Shown piece after piece: positions 39,470-48,075 of a stretch of DNA of 64,000 bases. The notes beneath the pieces are model-generated. The model made no database searches and was not told the origin of the DNA. It saw only the letters and a program-made list of their open reading frames with translations. Numbering within the stretch: position 1 is the stretch's first letter; each line of letters opens with the position of its first letter. Position numbers and translations under genes: made by a program. The DNA is from Oscillospiraceae bacterium (GTDB taxonomy: Bacteria > Bacillota > Clostridia > Oscillospirales > Oscillospiraceae). The stretch spans positions 1 to 64,000 of the forward strand of contig JAISKH010000027.1 of the NCBI GenBank assembly GCA_031261325.1, in the 5' to 3' direction.

Positions 39470-40585
39470 TTATGTATACATGTACAGGTCGCACTTAATC
39501 ATGCCATTGTACAGCTTGCGCTTTTTGGACGCGACTTTGCCGAAGGAACGCTCAAACTCCGTGTGACTTGAGAGGATATATATTTGCCAGTCCTTTAGGT
39601 TGCGCACCGCCGCGCCGAACTCGCGATAGAGCGTTTCCGCGTCGCGCTTTTCCATGACGCGCTCGCCGTAAGGCGGGTTGGAGACGATTACGCCGCCGCC
39701 CTCGGTCGGGGAAAAGGCGCGCGCGTCCGCAACCTCGAACTTGACCTGACCGGCGACGCCCGCGCGTCGGGCGTGCTCCTTTGCAATCTCGATGCTTTTG
39801 GGGTCAATGTCGCCGCCCGTTATATCATATGCGCCGTTAAACTCGCGCGCTCGCGCTTCGTCCTTGACCGCGCTCCAAATATCGGCGGGAAGCGTCGTCC
39901 AATGCTGCGCCGCGAAGTCGCGGTTCAGCCCGGGCGCGCGGTTCAGCGCGGCGAGAGCGGCTTCAATCGCGATTGTTCCGCTGCCGCAAAACGGGTCAAC
40001 GAACCTGTCGCGTCCGCGATACCGCGCGAGACGAACCATTGCCGCCGCGAGTGTTTCGCGGAGCGGCGCGGCGACCGACACGGGGCGATAACCGCGCTTG
40101 TGCAGTCCCGCGCCCGTCGTGTCAAGCGACAGCGTGACCGTGTCGTTCATTATGGCGAAGCGGATTTTGTACTCCGCGCCGTCCTCGGGGTGACGCTCCG
40201 CGCCGTACTTTTCCGACAGGCGGCGGGCTATCGCTTTTTTCACGATGCGCTGGCAGTCGGGAATCGAGTGGAGCGCGGAATTGAGCGAGTGCCCCGTGAC
40301 GGGGAACGCGCCGTTCTTCGGAATGTACCGCTCCCACGGGAGGGCGCGCGTCGCCTCAAACAGCTCGTCAAATGTCGCGCTGTGAGCCTGACCGAGCACG
40401 AGCAGTACGCGCTCCGCCATTGAGAGGGTTACGTTGGCGCGCGCAACGTCGGATTCGCCGCCGGCGAAGAACACGCGACCGTTTTCGGCGCGAACATCTT
40501 CAAACTTCAGGCGGCGCAGCTCGTCCGCAACCAAGCCCTCAAGCCCGAAAAGGCATGGGGCGCAGAGGGTTATAAGCTCGCCCAT
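39470..40585 (-). CDS. THUMP-domain RNA methyltransferase (RlmL/YpsC-like)
   Basis: A 371-residue SAM-dependent methyltransferase. Residues 1-160 contain the THUMP RNA-binding part (LITLCAPCLFGLEGLVADEL at the start, as in YpsC/RlmL-N). The catalytic half has FVDPFCGSGTIAIEAAL (motif I), GGDIDPKSIEIAKEH and the N6-guanine-type VSNPPYGERV (NPPY). Homologues methylate 23S rRNA guanine. The ATG overlaps the stop of the ThyA-like gene (TGATG), so the two genes form a pair. Confidence 0.88.
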   Translation of the reverse strand: MGELITLCAPCLFGLEGLVADELRRLKFEDVRAENGRVFFAGGESDVARANVTLSMAERVLLVLGQAHSATFDELFEATRALPWERYIPKNGAFPVTGHSLNSALHSIPDCQRIVKKAIARRLSEKYGAERHPEDGAEYKIRFAIMNDTVTLSLDTTGAGLHKRGYRPVSVAAPLRETLAAAMVRLARYRGRDRFVDPFCGSGTIAIEAALAALNRAPGLNRDFAAQHWTTLPADIWSAVKDEARAREFNGAYDITGGDIDPKSIEIAKEHARRAGVAGQVKFEVADARAFSPTEGGGVIVSNPPYGERVMEKRDAETLYREFGAAVRNLKDWQIYILSSHTEFERSFGKVASKKRKLYNGMIKCDLYMYT

Positions 40586-41325
40586 CAGCGTTCCTCCTTG
40601 AGCTGACGCACGGACTCGGCTATGTCGGGCTGCGCGTCGCGCATGAGCGCGTCCCAGTCGCCGACGTAGTTATAGGCTATCTCGCCGCCGCGCTTTATGC
40701 GCGCGACGTAGGCCTCAAGCAGCGGGTAATCGCGCTCGTAGACGTGGAAGCTGTTGGCGCGGTGCGTGTACGAGCCGACGGGAACGCCAACCTGTGCAGC
40801 GACGCGCTCTTGCAGCATGACGAGCGCGAAAGCGTTCATAAACGTCGCCTTTGCGGCGTCATTCGAGCGGAACAGCGTCTTGCAATGGAGCGCGCCGCCG
40901 CGAATGAGGAACTGAATCGACTGCAAGCACGCGGGCGACGCGGATTCGAGGTCGTGCTCGTCTCGTATGCTGATGACGGCGCGGCGCGAGTGAGGGTTGC
41001 GGCGCAGCTCGTCGATAATCCACGGGATTTGCCCCTCCATGCGCAGGTGGTAGGTGTATTCCCAGTTGCCGAGCGCGACCTGAAAGTCAAGGATACCGTC
41101 GAGCATTTCCTGGCGGTATTGCTCCAACGCGCGCGGGTCGCCGATGAACAGTCGGCTAATCATCGGCTCCGCCGTCGCGCACTCGACGACGAACGTGAGC
41201 GACGACTCCTTTTGGTTCGTGTTGTAATCGGGGCAGGGCATCTCGTCATGCTGCGCGTGCAGCGCGACGAGCGCGTTGTGATAGGCTTCCGGCAACGTCC
41301 TGCCGGTGACAAAAAGCTCAAACAT
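40585..41325 (-). CDS. Thymidylate synthase-like protein
   Basis: A 246-residue protein with the ThyA fold. Alignable parts are SRRAVISIRDEHD (the Arg-Arg of the nucleotide phosphate site), SPACLQSIQFLIRGGALHC (PAC taking the place of the catalytic PPCH), TLFRSNDAAKATFMNAFAL (the RS-D of TS), and SYTHRANSFHVYERD (compare HxLGDxHxY). Key signature residues differ from classical ThyA, as in the short ThyA-like proteins of methanogens and Clostridia. It may make dTMP, hydroxymethylate a nucleotide or have another role. AAAGGTG precedes the ATG at 41325. Confidence 0.75.
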   Translation of the reverse strand: MFELFVTGRTLPEAYHNALVALHAQHDEMPCPDYNTNQKESSLTFVVECATAEPMISRLFIGDPRALEQYRQEMLDGILDFQVALGNWEYTYHLRMEGQIPWIIDELRRNPHSRRAVISIRDEHDLESASPACLQSIQFLIRGGALHCKTLFRSNDAAKATFMNAFALVMLQERVAAQVGVPVGSYTHRANSFHVYERDYPLLEAYVARIKRGGEIAYNYVGDWDALMRDAQPDIAESVRQLKEER

Positions 41326-41334
41326 ATGTAGCAC

Positions 41335-41422
41335 CTTTCAGCGGTGTAAAACTTATTTACACAGACATAGAATCAATTATAATTCTACTCTGATTTCCGA
41401 GAATTTGCAATAGCATTTTTCC
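41335..41422. other. Short AT-rich spacer
   Basis: It holds the presumed promoter of the ThyA-like operon (minus strand), which I cannot define, and leads into palindromic element copy E. Confidence 0.35.
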
Positions 41423-42002
41423 TCCTTATTCCCCCGTCCCGCCGAGGCGACACTCTCGTCTTTCGTCCTGCGTCGTAACTTTCCGTTCCTTATCGGTTAT
41501 CTGGTATCAGTTATCTGTTACTTGCTCCTTGCCCTATCCGGGCGGGACCCCCTTTCTTATGCGAGAAAGGGGGGAAAGCGCACTTAAGAGGGGCTGTGCC
41601 CCTCTTAAGAATCACCCCCACAGCTAGGCGCAAACCTATTGCGGTGCTACGGGCAACAAGTTAACATAGGTAGTGCAAGCTGCCACTTGGCAAGGATAAA
41701 TCGTTGCAACGCTGTCAGTTTTCGCGCGAGCGAGCTTGCACTTATATGTGAACCTTTTTCGCGTAATGAGTACTATCATTTGCGATAGCGACTGGCGACT
41801 GGAGTGCTTTGAGAAGCAGGGGATTCTTAAGGGGGCGCAGCCCCCTTAAGTGCGCTTTCCCCCCTTTCCCGCATAAGAAAGGGGGTTCCCGCCGGATAGG
41901 CGAGCAAATCTCCTTTGAGAATGAAAAACAGTCAAAAAACCAAAACAGCAAGCGCGGCGTTACGCGCAACAAGTGCCCTGTGGGGGACGCGGGGAATAAG
42001 GA
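41423..42002. repeat. Palindromic element, copy E (full length, ~580 bp, hybrid arms)
   Basis: The left arm is of the first type (TCCTTATTCCCCCGTCCCG ... GTTATCTGTTACTTG) as in C and D. The right outer arm is of the second type (CTCCTTTGAGAATGAAAAAC ... AGCAAGCGCGGCGTTACGCG, then CAACAAGTG) as in the left arm of B. Both hairpin pairs and the central stem are present: TGCAAGCTGCCACTTGGCA and AGCTTGCACTTATATGTGAA. It ends GGGGAATAAGGA. There is no gene inside. It lies just before the hppA terminator. Confidence 0.88.
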
Positions 42003-42005
42003 AGG

Positions 42006-42033
42006 AAAAGAACCGCCTTTCGGCGGTTCCTTT
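42006..42033 (-). terminator. Intrinsic terminator of hppA
   Basis: On the minus strand, AAAGGAACCGCC, loop GAAA, GGCGGTTCTTTT, immediately after the hppA stop (42032). The GNRA-type loop and T tract support termination. Confidence 0.8.
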
Positions 42034-44089
42034 ACCTTATGAACAGGGGCGCGAACACGAGCGCGATTATCGTCATAAGCTTAATAAGAATATTTATCGA
42101 GGGTCCCGAGGTGTCCTTGAACGGGTCGCCCACGGTGTCGCCGTTGACGGCGGCTGTGTGCGCGTCCGAGCCTTTGCCGCCGTGGTTCCCCTCTTCGATG
42201 TACTTCTTCGCGTTGTCCCACGCGCCGCCCGCGTTACTCATCATGATTGCGAGCAGGAAGCCCGTAACGAGCGTGCCGGCGAGCAAGCCGCCGAGCGCTT
42301 CTTTGCCGAGGAACGGGATTACGCCGACGACGACGGGAATGATTATCGCAATCAGGCTCGGCGCAATCATTTCGGTCAGCGCGGCTTTTGCCGATATGTC
42401 AACGCACTTGCTGTAATCCGGCTTGCCTGTGCCCTCCATGATGCCCGGAATCGTTCTGAACTGGCGGCGAACCTCTTCAATCATCTTGCCCGCCGCGCGA
42501 CCGACCGCCTGCATCGTCATTGACGAGAACAGGAACGGCAGCATACCGCCGATGAACAGACCCGCGACGACTTTCGGGCTTAGAATGTCGATTGTCGTAA
42601 GACCGACAGCCTGTGAAAACGCGGAGAAGAGCGCGAGCGCGGTTAGTGCCGCGGAACCGATTGCGAAGCCCTTGCCGATAGCCGCCGTGGTGTTGCCCAC
42701 CGAGTCGAGCTTGTCCGTAATCTCGCGGACTTTCTTGTCCAGTCCCGCCATTTCGGCGATGCCGCCCGCATTGTCGGAGATGGGTCCGTATGCGTCAACC
42801 GCAACAACCATGCCCGTTGTGCAGAGCATTCCGACAGCCGCCATTGCGATACCGTACAATCCCGCGAACTGATGCGCGACAAGGATTGAAGCTATGATAA
42901 TGATAATCGGAATCGCGGTTGACATCATGCCTGTCGCGATGCCCGAAATGATGTTTGTCGCCGTGCCCGTTTCGCAGGATTTCGCTATTTCCTTAACGGG
43001 CTTATAGTCCGCCGAGGTGTAGTACTCCGTGACCTTGCCGATGATGAAGCCCGCGACAAGACCCGCGATTGACGCGAGGAAAACGCCCATATTCGTGAAA
43101 ACCCTGTCACCGACCTCAAAGGTCTTGGGAATGATGAAGAAGCAGACCGCGAAGGTGCCGATAATCGCGAGAACCGTGGAAATGCCTTCGCCGAGGTTCA
43201 GCGCCTTTGCGGGGTTCGAGCCTTCCTTGACCTTTACGAACAGTCCGCCGATGACGGACGCGACGGTTCCGATTGCGGCGACGAGCAGCGGAGCGATTAA
43301 GCCCTTGCCGCCCTCCGCGAGCGATGGTATTGCCGCCGCGAGAATGAGCGCCGCGACGATTGAGCCGACGAACGACTCAAAAAGGTCGGAACCCATACCG
43401 GCAACGTCGCCAACGTTGTCGCCAACGTTGTCGGCGATAACTGCGGGGTTGCGTGGGTCGTCCTCCGGGATACCCGCCTCAACCTTGCCGACGAGGTCCG
43501 CGCCGACGTCCGCCGCCTTGGTGTAAATGCCGCCGCCGACGCGACCGAACAGCGCGACGGAGGACGCGCCGAGCGCGTAACCGTTGATAACGCCGTATTG
43601 CTCCGGAAACAGCAGAACCACTATGACCAGACCGATAAGTCCGAGTCCGACGACGCACATGCCCATGACGCTGCCGCCGGAGAACGCGACGGACAGAGCC
43701 TTGTTCAGCCCGCTCTCACGCGCCGCGTTAGCCGTGCGCACGTTCGCCTTTGTCGCGACGCGCATACCGATATTGCCTGCGAGAATCGAACAGACCGCGC
43801 CGATTATGAACGCGACCGCCGTCGTCGGGCGAATGTCGCCCGGCTCCGTGCTGCTCGTTAAGCTGCCGACGAGCGCGATGATTCCGCCGAGCACTATTAT
43901 GAACACGATAAGTACCCGATACTGTCTCCCGAGAAACGCCATCGCACCCTCGTGAATCGCGGCGGCAATCTCTTTCATCTTGTCTGTTCCCGGCTGGACC
44001 TTATTGATGCGGCGAATGAGAACCAGCGCGAACAGCAGGGCGAGTATGCCCGCCGCTCCGGCGGCGAGGTACAACCCTATGTTTTCCAT
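42032..44089 (-). CDS. hppA: Membrane-bound proton/sodium-translocating pyrophosphatase HppA
   Basis: A 685-residue integral membrane PPase with about 16 hydrophobic segments that hydrolyses pyrophosphate and pumps H+ or Na+. Diagnostic motifs include [20 protein letters not shown] (substrate loop), [36 protein letters not shown] and [14 protein letters not shown]. The residue after GN/GS in helix 12 decides K+ dependence; [15 protein letters not shown] shows ATxxIISG, where Ala suggests a K+-dependent type, to be confirmed by alignment. ATG at 44089 has GGAGGAAATTGTTT; the earlier start at 44116 is less likely. Confidence 0.95.
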   Translation of the reverse strand: MENIGLYLAAGAAGILALLFALVLIRRINKVQPGTDKMKEIAAAIHEGAMAFLGRQYRVLIVFIIVLGGIIALVGSLTSSTEPGDIRPTTAVAFIIGAVCSILAGNIGMRVATKANVRTANAARESGLNKALSVAFSGGSVMGMCVVGLGLIGLVIVVLLFPEQYGVINGYALGASSVALFGRVGGGIYTKAADVGADLVGKVEAGIPEDDPRNPAVIADNVGDNVGDVAGMGSDLFESFVGSIVAALILAAAIPSLAEGGKGLIAPLLVAAIGTVASVIGGLFVKVKEGSNPAKALNLGEGISTVLAIIGTFAVCFFIIPKTFEVGDRVFTNMGVFLASIAGLVAGFIIGKVTEYYTSADYKPVKEIAKSCETGTATNIISGIATGMMSTAIPIIIIIASILVAHQFAGLYGIAMAAVGMLCTTGMVVAVDAYGPISDNAGGIAEMAGLDKKVREITDKLDSVGNTTAAIGKGFAIGSAALTALALFSAFSQAVGLTTIDILSPKVVAGLFIGGMLPFLFSSMTMQAVGRAAGKMIEEVRRQFRTIPGIMEGTGKPDYSKCVDISAKAALTEMIAPSLIAIIIPVVVGVIPFLGKEALGGLLAGTLVTGFLLAIMMSNAGGAWDNAKKYIEEGNHGGKGSDAHTAAVNGDTVGDPFKDTSGPSINILIKLMTIIALVFAPLFIR

Positions 44090-44284
44090 AAACAATTTCC
44101 TCCAATACTTCTTCAAATTTTATATTTGCAATAGGGAAATAAGTATACATCATATTATCAAATCATTGCTTGTTTAACAAGATGTAAATGAATAGAATTT
44201 TTCAACAAGGTTGCGCGGTATTCTGCCGCATTATCCGTCAAATCGACAAATTATCGGCTCTCGCGGCTTGTCGGCGGTTGATTA

Positions 44285-45184
44285 TTATTGTATCAACATG
44301 CCCAGTATCGGGAGGGTTATGACGGAAAGAGCCGTCGAGACGAAGATTAGCTTTGCGGCATAAGCCGCATCCGCGCCGTACTTTTGGGAGAGCATCGCCG
44401 TCGTCGTCGCGGCGGGCATTGCGGCGGAAAGCGTGACTACGCCGCGCACGAGAGGGTCAACGCCGCAAGCGGTCAGCGCGCCGAAGATTAGCGCGGGGAT
44501 TGCGACAAGCCTGAGCGCGGAGAAGTAAAAGCAGGACTTGTCAAGCACGCCGCGCAGCTCCACCTCGCTGAGTATCGAGCCGACGGCGAGCATCGTCATT
44601 GCCGTCGTGCACGTGCCGAGCGCGTCCACCGTGCCGAGCAGGAAGTCGGGCAGCTCAAGCGGCATGAGCGAATACGCAAAGCCGAGGAACACCGCCCAAA
44701 TGCACGGGTGCGTCGCCAGCGTCTTGACCTTCGTCTTGGTATCGGTCTTTGTGAAGAGCGACAGCCCCGCCGTCCACATTGAGACGCGAATCGGAATCAG
44801 CACGACGGAGCCGTAAAGCAAGCCCATGTCGCCGAACACGGCGGCTATAATGGGCAGCCCCATGAACCCCGCGTTGTTGCAGATTGTCGCGTACTGCATT
44901 ACGGTCTTGCGCGCCGCGCCGAACTTGTTGTACAGCACGCGGTTCAGCGCGATGTACAGCGCCTGCGTCGCGAAGCCGATGATGAGGATTACGCCGCATT
45001 GAATCAGCGTCTCGTGCGTTATGCCCTTGCGGAACGACGCAAAGATGTTGCAGGGGAGAATAATGTAGATAACGATATTGATAAGTTCGCCGCGAGCCTT
45101 TGCGGTGAACATTCCGCGCTTTGTGAGAATGTAACCCACCGCGAGAAGCAGCAGGATTTCAATTTGTATGCGTAAGATATTCAG
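44285..45184 (-). CDS. AEC (auxin efflux carrier) family transporter, probable CTG start
   Basis: A polytopic protein of the AEC/BASS-like family that exports organic acids or auxin-like anions. The classical pattern is present: ILPCNIFASFRKGI near the start, NNAGFMGLPI in the middle, and VSTALSVITLPILGML at the end. The first regular start is GTG at 45139, which would cut off most of the first membrane helix. The frame continues upstream through IQIEILLLLAV to a CTG at 45184 with AAAAGG just before it, giving 299 residues and a whole first helix. I therefore propose CTG as the start; GTG gives 284 residues. Confidence 0.8.
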   Translation of the reverse strand: MNILRIQIEILLLLAVGYILTKRGMFTAKARGELINIVIYIILPCNIFASFRKGITHETLIQCGVILIIGFATQALYIALNRVLYNKFGAARKTVMQYATICNNAGFMGLPIIAAVFGDMGLLYGSVVLIPIRVSMWTAGLSLFTKTDTKTKVKTLATHPCIWAVFLGFAYSLMPLELPDFLLGTVDALGTCTTAMTMLAVGSILSEVELRGVLDKSCFYFSALRLVAIPALIFGALTACGVDPLVRGVVTLSAAMPAATTTAMLSQKYGADAAYAAKLIFVSTALSVITLPILGMLIQ

Positions 45185-45281
45185 TCACCCTTTTCCGACA
45201 CAGCGGCGGGGGCAAGCCCCCGCCGCAATATTGTATTGTATAGTACGCCGACAATTTCAACGCGCACCGTAACCCCCGTCC

Positions 45282-45315
45282 TAATTGTCAATTGTCAATT
45301 GTTAATTGTTAATTG
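45282..45315 (-). repeat. Heptamer repeat forming the 3' end of folC
   Basis: AATTGTCAATTGTCAATTG followed by TTAATTGTTAATTG on the plus strand. Read on the minus strand it encodes the last codons of folC (ATT AAC AAT) and its stop TAA, then continues downstream as CAATTGA units. Confidence 0.85.
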
Positions 45316-46567
45316 CCGACCGTATGTCCCCCGAGAAGTACAGCGAGCCGAGCGCGACGACAACGCCGTCCTCGCCCGCGTGGGCTGTCGCTTCCGCAAC
45401 GCCCTCGGGTATCGACGCTGCGGCGTGGGCGGGAACGCCGTAACCGCGGAGGATTTCGGCGAGCTTTTCCGCTTTCATCGCGCGCGGATTCGGCGGCTCA
45501 ACTGTGATGAAGCTCTCGGCGAGCGGGATAATCTCGCCCATCATCGCCGCGACATCCTTGTCCGCCATAACGCCGACGAGAAACGTCAGCTTGCGGTCAC
45601 CGAAGTGACGGCGCAGGCTCTCCGCCGTGGCGCGTATTCCGTGCGGATTGTGCGCGCCGTCGAGAATGAACGTCGGGTTGCGGCGCAACACCTCGAATCT
45701 ACCGGGCCAGTAGACGCGGGCAAGCCCGCTTACAACGTCGTCGTCGCTGATTGCGTACCCGCGCGCGCGCAGCAGCTCAAGCGCGGTTATGGCGAGCGCG
45801 GCGTTTTTCGGCTGATACGAGCCGGCGAGCGGCAGGAATACGTCGCGGTACGGCGCAAAGTCGAACCGCACGCCCTCAAGCGCGACGGTGTGTATTGCGA
45901 GACGGCTGAAGTCCGTGCGCGTCAGTTCCGCGCCGACGGCGGCGCACTTGTGCTCGAACACGCGGAGCGCGTCAGGCTCCTCGCCGTAAACCGCGACGGC
46001 TCCGCCGTGCTTGATGATGCCGGCTTTTGCCGATGCGATTTCCGCGATTGTGCCGCCGAGTTCTTTCATGTGGTCAAGCCCGATTGCGGTGATGACGGCG
46101 ACCTCGGGCGTGTCGATTACGTTTGTGGAGTCAAGCTCGCCGCCCATTCCGACCTCGAGCACAACTATGTCGCACCGCTTGACGACGAAAAAGCGCATGG
46201 CGAGCGCGGTTATCAGCTCAAATTCCGTGGGGGAGTCACTCATGGAATCCGCGAACGGGCGAATTTCGTCCGTCAGCGTTTCAAGCTCCGCGTCCGTTAT
46301 GTGCTCGCCGTTTACCTGCATTCGCTCGTTAAACCGCAGGATATACGGCGACGTGTACAGCCCGACGGTGTAACCCGCCGTTTGCAGGACGGCGGCGATA
46401 ATCGCGGCGGTGCTGCCCTTGCCGTTCGTGCCGGCGATGTGGACAAACTTCAACTCGCGCTCGGGATTGCCGAGTTTTGCTAGCAGTTCGCGTGTGCGGT
46501 CAAGCCCCGGCTTGGAGCCGACCCACTTGACGTTGTGTATGTATTCGAGGGTTGATTCAATGCTCAT
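45302..46567 (-). CDS. folC: Folylpolyglutamate synthase / dihydrofolate synthase FolC
   Basis: A 421-residue Mur-ligase-type enzyme that adds glutamate to folates. The N-terminal GLDRTRELLAKLGNPERELK and VHIAGTNGKGSTAAII (P-loop) are diagnostic, followed by EVGMGGELDSTNVI, the IGLDHMKELG loop, and DGAHNPHGIRATAESL in the C-terminal domain. The last residues (AINN) and the stop are made by the heptamer repeat at 45282-45315, so the C-terminus may have been altered by it. The folT gene with its riboswitch is just upstream in the same direction (38 bp), so both are probably under folate control. Confidence 0.94.
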   Translation of the reverse strand: MSIESTLEYIHNVKWVGSKPGLDRTRELLAKLGNPERELKFVHIAGTNGKGSTAAIIAAVLQTAGYTVGLYTSPYILRFNERMQVNGEHITDAELETLTDEIRPFADSMSDSPTEFELITALAMRFFVVKRCDIVVLEVGMGGELDSTNVIDTPEVAVITAIGLDHMKELGGTIAEIASAKAGIIKHGGAVAVYGEEPDALRVFEHKCAAVGAELTRTDFSRLAIHTVALEGVRFDFAPYRDVFLPLAGSYQPKNAALAITALELLRARGYAISDDDVVSGLARVYWPGRFEVLRRNPTFILDGAHNPHGIRATAESLRRHFGDRKLTFLVGVMADKDVAAMMGEIIPLAESFITVEPPNPRAMKAEKLAEILRGYGVPAHAAASIPEGVAEATAHAGEDGVVVALGSLYFSGDIRSAINN

Positions 46568-46605
46568 GTGAACATCTCCGAATGTGAATTTTCAGGCGAC
46601 TTTAT

Positions 46606-47166
46606 TCAGGCAATGCGCGACGCGCGAAGTCTGCGCGCGAGCGTGATGATTATCGGAACAAGTATAATCTGCACGGGAATCAGCACGCTGTACTCGATAA
46701 TGCGGCTCGTGAAGAAATACGCGAAGCTGCGTTTCGTGTAGACGAGCGACAGCCAGAACGAGTTCGCGAGAAGCCCGAACGCCACGCAGTTAATCACGAT
46801 GGGGCAGACGATGCGCAGCCACGTCTTGAACTTGCTCAGCTCGAACTTCTCGCTTGCCGCGACGAAGCCGTGCAGGAACAGTCCGAAGTCCAGTCCCATA
46901 AGCGCGCAGGATAGCGTGATGCCCGGCATGTACGCGCCGAGCGGGAACATCAGCGCGCCGAGCGTGTCCGCAACGGCGTAGACAATCGCGGCGTGCACGG
47001 GTCCGAACAGCACGGCGCACAGCACAATCGGGACGAAGCTGAACCCGATTTTCAACGCCTCCGTGTTGATGGAAAGCAAGCGGTTAAAGACGATTTCGAG
47101 CGCGACGAGCAACGCGAGCTGGCAGACAACGCGAACGGAGAACAGAGACGACTTGGTTTTTGACAT
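46606..47166 (-). CDS. folT: Folate ECF transporter S component FolT
   Basis: A 186-residue substrate-binding membrane subunit of an ECF transporter with about six hydrophobic segments. SFVPIVLCAVLFGPVHAAIV (the AxxxA-type coupling area), GALMFPLGAYMPGITLSCAL and NTEALKIGF fit the FolT family. The shared energizing EcfA/A'/T genes are not in the window. The ATG at 47166 has AGGAGG at 47174-47179; earlier in-frame starts are disfavoured, because the leader there is the riboswitch stem. Regulation by the THF riboswitch upstream is strong evidence that the substrate is folate. Confidence 0.9.
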   Translation of the reverse strand: MSKTKSSLFSVRVVCQLALLVALEIVFNRLLSINTEALKIGFSFVPIVLCAVLFGPVHAAIVYAVADTLGALMFPLGAYMPGITLSCALMGLDFGLFLHGFVAASEKFELSKFKTWLRIVCPIVINCVAFGLLANSFWLSLVYTKRSFAYFFTSRIIEYSVLIPVQIILVPIIITLARRLRASRIA

Positions 47167-47167
47167 A

Positions 47168-47262
47168 ACAATACCTCCTAATAATATGCGGCGCGTACAC
47201 GCATGGCAAACAAACCGTGCGGGTAACGCACTGTTTCGCGCCACATATTAGGAGGTTATTGA
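47168..47262 (-). promoter_or_regulatory. Long stem sequestering the folT ribosome binding site
   Basis: In the transcript CAATAACCTCCTAATATG plus TGGCGCG (47261-47237) can pair with CGCGCCGCATATTATTAGG plus AGGTATTG (47194-47168), covering the AGGAGG and the region before the ATG. Stem length is about 25 bp with few defects, closed by a ~40-nt loop. It lies between the THF aptamer and the start codon and is the likely expression platform. Confidence 0.8.
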
Positions 47263-47278
47263 ACTCTCCGTTTATGCG

Positions 47279-47373
47279 GCAGCGGGCGCGGATTCCAAAC
47301 CGTGGCTTCCACCTTCGTCCGGTGAGCAACTCCCCATCTCGACCGGCACTTAACGCTTAAAATCCTACTCTGC
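47279..47373 (-). ncRNA. Tetrahydrofolate (THF) riboswitch
   Basis: Read on the minus strand it begins GCAGAGTAGGATTTTAAGCG and contains GCGTTAAGTGCCGGT, GATGGGGAGTTGCTCACCGG, ACGAAGGTGG and GGAATCCGCGCCCGCTGC. These match the conserved blocks of the THF riboswitch (GAGUAG, GCGUUAAGUG, GGAUG, CGAAGG, and the closing GAAUCxxxxCCGC). The P1 ends GCAG/CTGC pair. It lies upstream of folT, a folate transporter, which is the classical target. Ligand identity follows from the family; switching through the Shine-Dalgarno stem is inference. Confidence 0.93.
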
Positions 47374-47484
47374 TGTCAATCCATTTTATGATTGACGCGA
47401 CTATTGTAACACGCGCGCGACGCGTTGTCTATAGGAATTGTGCACATAGACGACATTTTTGCGACGAACGCCGCCGCGCGTGAG

Positions 47485-47898
47485 CTATTCGCGGGCGTTC
47501 ATCAGCTTTCGCAGTCGCTCAAGCGCCTTGTCGCGGCGGTAGCCGAGCGTCCGCGTCGCGACGCCAGTCTCTCGCGACAGCTCGGCGATGCTCCGCTCCT
47601 CAAAATACAGCGCGCGGAGCAGCTCGCGCTCGTCGTCCGCCAGCCGCGCGAGACAGGCGCGTAAACGCTCGTTCGTCAGTTTCGTGACGGTCTGCGTCTC
47701 AACGTCGTCTGACGCGTGCGCCAGCGTGTCGCCGCTGTCGGGCAACACGTCGTAGCTCATTAAGCCGTGCCGCGCGTCCTTTTCGGTCAGCGTCAGCTCG
47801 TGCCGCGCCATGCTGTAGTACGCGCGGTAAACCTCCTCCGTCACCTCGACAAGCTCCCCCGTGACTCGGACAAAGAACTTCCCGTCGCCGCCGCTCAC
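47485..47898 (-). CDS. Sigma-70-like factor of the mobile-element type
   Basis: A 137-residue protein. The N-terminus KFFVRVTGELVEVTEEVYRA resembles the sigma/HTH proteins common in Tn916/Tn1549-type elements and prophages. The C-terminal region 4 helix-turn-helix is LADDERELLRALYFEERSIA with LSRETGVATRTLGYRRDKAL. A typical region 2 is lacking. It is followed by no conjugation genes. About 500 bp of palindrome-rich DNA separate it from an orphan terminase on the other strand, so both may be relics of one element. The ATG start is taken at 47898; no strong ribosome binding site was checked further. Confidence 0.8.
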   Translation of the reverse strand: MSGGDGKFFVRVTGELVEVTEEVYRAYYSMARHELTLTEKDARHGLMSYDVLPDSGDTLAHASDDVETQTVTKLTNERLRACLARLADDERELLRALYFEERSIAELSRETGVATRTLGYRRDKALERLRKLMNARE

Positions 47899-47961
47899 AG
47901 CGCGAACCGCCGACTATTTGGCAGGATTGGCACTAATGGAAGCGTTGGGTTTTCGGAATAT

Positions 47962-47998
47962 AAAAACTGCCCCGCTTTGCTATAGCGAGACAGTTTTT
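47962..47998. terminator. Terminator-like hairpin between divergent genes
   Basis: AAAAACTG...CAGTTTTT with an inner CGCT/AGCG stem and A/T runs on each side. Neither neighbouring gene reads into it from its 3' side (the genes diverge), so its role is unclear. Confidence 0.6.
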
Positions 47999-48037
47999 GT
48001 AATAATATGGGCAGATACGCGTGCGTTGCGGCTATAG

Positions 48038-48070
48038 CCCCGCGCGATGAGTTAATTACATCGCGCGGGG
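48038..48070. repeat. 12-bp perfect inverted repeat
   Basis: CCCCGCGCGATG (48038-48049) and CATCGCGCGGGG (48059-48070) around AGTTAATTA. It is too stable to be chance and is not followed by a T run, so it is more likely a protein-binding site or structured DNA end than a terminator. Confidence 0.75.
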
Positions 48071-48075
48071 GACAT

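Noticed and set aside
45236-46483. Plus-strand frame of 415 codons opposite folC
   Set aside because: folC has complete motifs; the frame is an antisense shadow starting in repeat DNA.
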